This document shows positions 58,573 through 60,562 of a stretch of 60,562 bases of DNA, piece after piece. Under the pieces are notes generated by a model, which saw nothing but the letters and a program-made list of their open reading frames with translations, was not told the origin of the DNA and made no database searches. The position numbers and the translations under genes are program-made. This stretch comes from a virus. The DNA is taken from the IMG/VR virus record IMGVR_UViG_3300002052_000004, positions 1 through 60,562 of that record, one strand, 5' to 3'. Position 1 is the stretch's first letter; each line of letters starts with the position of its first letter.

Positions 58573-59936
58573 GTTGGAAAGGTACACTTCGCGAAATGTC
58601 GGAACCTCATGATTTCGACCCTAATGACTTCCAGGCAGGGGCATTTGCTGTTGGTGCGCAATATTTGGGTGTGCTCACCGAGAAGGGCGGTTGGAAAGGC
58701 AACATGAATTCACTTTCGCGTATGGCTGAAGCTTATTCCTGGTCTTTACTTGATGAGCCATGGGACTCACAAGGTACCTGGATAAAGGTGGGAGATGGTA
58801 TTGTTTGGATTACAGATGGATACCTCCTTTTGTGGAGCCAACCAGGACCCGTTGCACTCTATAAAGTATTGGATGGTGGATTACCAACTCAGTACACAAT
58901 TGAGGTCCAACGACTACTGACTGATGATGTCTGGTCTGATTTGAATGTTGATGACGGTGAACATTTCGTAGCGATTAGGCTAGATAGAGAGAATTATAGA
59001 TTTGGAGTAATGAACAACGCTGGTTCATACGTATGGATTACTGCCCCAGAATACATAGAGGAAACTTTTACCTATACATGGCGATTTGTGGTTGATAGTG
59101 AGGGACACAGTATAAAGGCTTACTGGTCTTGGCTTGGATTACCCTTCACTTACATTGGAGAATGGACTGACATAAGACATACCCAAGAGTCGGATGGATT
59201 TGTTTGGGTCGGCGTTGCTAACACTGCTCAAACTACACAAGAGTACGACTTAAAGATTGCTCCTGGTCTTCATCCTCCACCCGACATCTCACCAGAGTTA
59301 GTAAAGTTAAATTCTGTACTTACTGAGAAGGGTGTTTGGAAAGGTACATTAGAAAGTATAAGTACAGAAATGATACTGTGGGACATAATGTCTGAAGAGT
59401 GGAGTTCACTAGGTACTTGGGGAGTCTCAGAAAACATAACTTCCATAATTAGTCCGCCTGGGCAACTATATCAAGCACCTGGTGCTGCGTATGGTGGCTT
59501 TCGTTATAAGACTCTTGGTGGTGGTTTGCCATCAAAATACACAGTAGAGTTCCGGGTGAAGGTAGATGATTGGGACGACGACGGGACTCAATTCCGCAGT
59601 ATGGCCGATGGTGAACATCTGGTTAAGTTTCAGATGTGGCCAGGTATGATAGGTGTTATGAACAGCAGCGGAAGTTACAACACCATAAACCTTGCAACAG
59701 GAGGATGGCACATATGGCACCTGCTTGTTGACTCCGCCAACGAGAATGTGAAGGTTTATAGAGATTTTGAGTATATTGGCGAATTTACCAGCCTGAAGGA
59801 TGATGTCACTAGTGACGGTTATGTTTCTACAGGATTTGCTACTGGTGCCAAATATCACGAGGATTATTGGAGAATCCATACTGGGTTACAAGTACCCTTT
59901 CGAGGGAAACTAAGAGGAGTGTTGAGTGAAAAATGA
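58569..59936 (+). CDS. Fibre with two lectin-like repeats
   Basis: In this 455-residue protein, two ~200-residue LamG/ConA-like domains (about 35-235 and 240-440) each begin with VLTEKGxWKG and contain LGGGLPxxYT, DGEH and GVMNxxGSY motifs. A third start (GVLSEK) ends the protein. It probably binds host surface glycans. Confidence 0.7.
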   Translation: MSWKGTLREMSEPHDFDPNDFQAGAFAVGAQYLGVLTEKGGWKGNMNSLSRMAEAYSWSLLDEPWDSQGTWIKVGDGIVWITDGYLLLWSQPGPVALYKVLDGGLPTQYTIEVQRLLTDDVWSDLNVDDGEHFVAIRLDRENYRFGVMNNAGSYVWITAPEYIEETFTYTWRFVVDSEGHSIKAYWSWLGLPFTYIGEWTDIRHTQESDGFVWVGVANTAQTTQEYDLKIAPGLHPPPDISPELVKLNSVLTEKGVWKGTLESISTEMILWDIMSEEWSSLGTWGVSENITSIISPPGQLYQAPGAAYGGFRYKTLGGGLPSKYTVEFRVKVDDWDDDGTQFRSMADGEHLVKFQMWPGMIGVMNSSGSYNTINLATGGWHIWHLLVDSANENVKVYRDFEYIGEFTSLKDDVTSDGYVSTGFATGAKYHEDYWRIHTGLQVPFRGKLRGVLSEK

Positions 59937-60277
59937 TAGTATTCGATATGCATCGTGGGGACGATAAACTCTACGAACTTATCGTAACAGATAAGAATAC
60001 GGGTAACGCTGTTGACATCACTGGATGTATGCTAACGATGACTTGGAAGGAGAATAAAAAGGACAGTGGTTATTACCTCCAGAAGACCAATGGCAGTGGG
60101 ATAACTTTAACTGACCCGACAAATGGTAAGGCTGAGATAGCAATTGACAAGACTGATACGTCAGGGTTGGATAAGTATAAAGAATACTTCTTTGATGTGT
60201 ACATACTGAAAACTACTGGTAAAGGAGAAACCTTACTCGAAGGGAAGTTTAAAGTTCATGAGGATGTGACAACATAA
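59933..60277 (+). CDS. Baseplate BppU N-terminal-like protein
   Basis: This 114-residue single Ig-like domain has DKNTGNAVDITGCMLTMTWKE and NGKAEIAID, resembling the N-terminal domain of phage baseplate upper proteins. It overlaps both neighbours. Confidence 0.6.
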   Translation: MIVFDMHRGDDKLYELIVTDKNTGNAVDITGCMLTMTWKENKKDSGYYLQKTNGSGITLTDPTNGKAEIAIDKTDTSGLDKYKEYFFDVYILKTTGKGETLLEGKFKVHEDVTT

Positions 60278-60562
60278 TGGTAGATGCACAAGACGTGAGA
60301 GACGTACTTGCAAAGCTTTCGACTTTACGGGTACACGATGATACGATAAATAAACAAATAGGGCTTGCGAATACCATTGTGGAGAATGAAAGTGCCGATG
60401 GTATACTGGAGGCAACACTGGAGAGTGCAAGGTTAGTTATCGCTACTCATCTGACTCTTGCGGCGTATGCGGCTAAACTGGAGAGGAGTGTCGGAGCTGT
60501 TCCAGCGGAAGTTGCATCACAATTAGCTTTCTGGAAAACACAGAGAGATATTCATATGGGGT
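60277..60562 (+). CDS. Head-tail connector/adaptor-like protein, N-terminal part
   Basis: This is the 5' part of the 128-residue gene that continues at position 95 after the terminal repeat. ATG 60277 overlaps the previous TAA. It is helical with an LEATLESARLVIATHLTLA stretch. See the entry at 1-195. Confidence 0.6.
   Translation, partial: MVDAQDVRDVLAKLSTLRVHDDTINKQIGLANTIVENESADGILEATLESARLVIATHLTLAAYAAKLERSVGAVPAEVASQLAFWKTQRDIHMG
60469..60562. repeat. Terminal direct repeat, right copy
   Basis: Identical to 1-94. Merging the copies gives a closed unit of 60,468 bp and an uninterrupted gene across the join. Confidence 0.95.

Overview
The window is the genome, or nearly the whole genome, of a double-stranded DNA head-tail virus (Caudoviricetes type) of an archaeon. 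The first 94 bases are repeated exactly at the end (60469-60562) and one gene runs across that junction. The unit is therefore circular or terminally redundant, about 60,468 bp. Virion genes include large terminase, portal, maturation protease, HK97-fold-type capsid protein, tail tube and tape measure. The archaeal assignment rests on A/T-rich TATA boxes with BRE-like upstream elements, a full-length exo+ family B DNA polymerase, an ERCC4/XPF-type nuclease, a Cas4-like nuclease, an Elf1-like transcription elongation factor, and many small zinc-ribbon and winged-helix proteins. An Elf1-like gene points weakly to a TACK or Asgard relative as host (inference). No tail sheath gene is seen, so a long non-contractile tail is likely.

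Layout. (1) 45955-60562 and on through 1-11736, plus strand: late genes. These are terminase, portal, a metallo-beta-lactamase-fold protein, protease/scaffold, decoration and capsid proteins, lectin-like fibres, connector, tail tube, chaperones, tape measure, hub/fibre, a radical SAM enzyme and small membrane proteins. (2) 11833-44950, minus strand: about 85 tightly packed, mostly translationally coupled early genes. They cover replication (AAA+ helicase-like ATPase, PolB, RecA-like ATPase, OB-fold protein, nucleases), a complete GTP-to-preQ0 pathway (FolE, QueD, QueE, QueC) with a DpdA-like transglycosylase for 7-deazaguanine DNA modification, and dozens of small zinc-binding or winged-helix proteins. 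(3) 44951-45954: a non-coding region between the two divergent halves with A/T-rich DNA, short direct repeats, palindromes and a 198-base tract with no cytosine on the plus strand. It is the best candidate for origin and control region.

Most unusual points. The tail hub/fibre carries two blocks with 67 cysteines in CQ/CE-xx-C periodicity, and a SPASM-type radical SAM enzyme is encoded just downstream, which suggests a post-translationally crosslinked tail fibre. An ~820-nt GC-rich, heavily base-pairing region (27744-28560) beside an HNH gene looks like a large structured RNA, and several smaller structured elements occur elsewhere. One of these sits in the head operon behind its own TATA box and is closed by a 15-bp helix. 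Four small proteins share an N-terminal MPKS(L/M) motif. Many genes shorter than 60 codons were recognised from strong GGAGGTG ribosome sites and stop/start overlaps.
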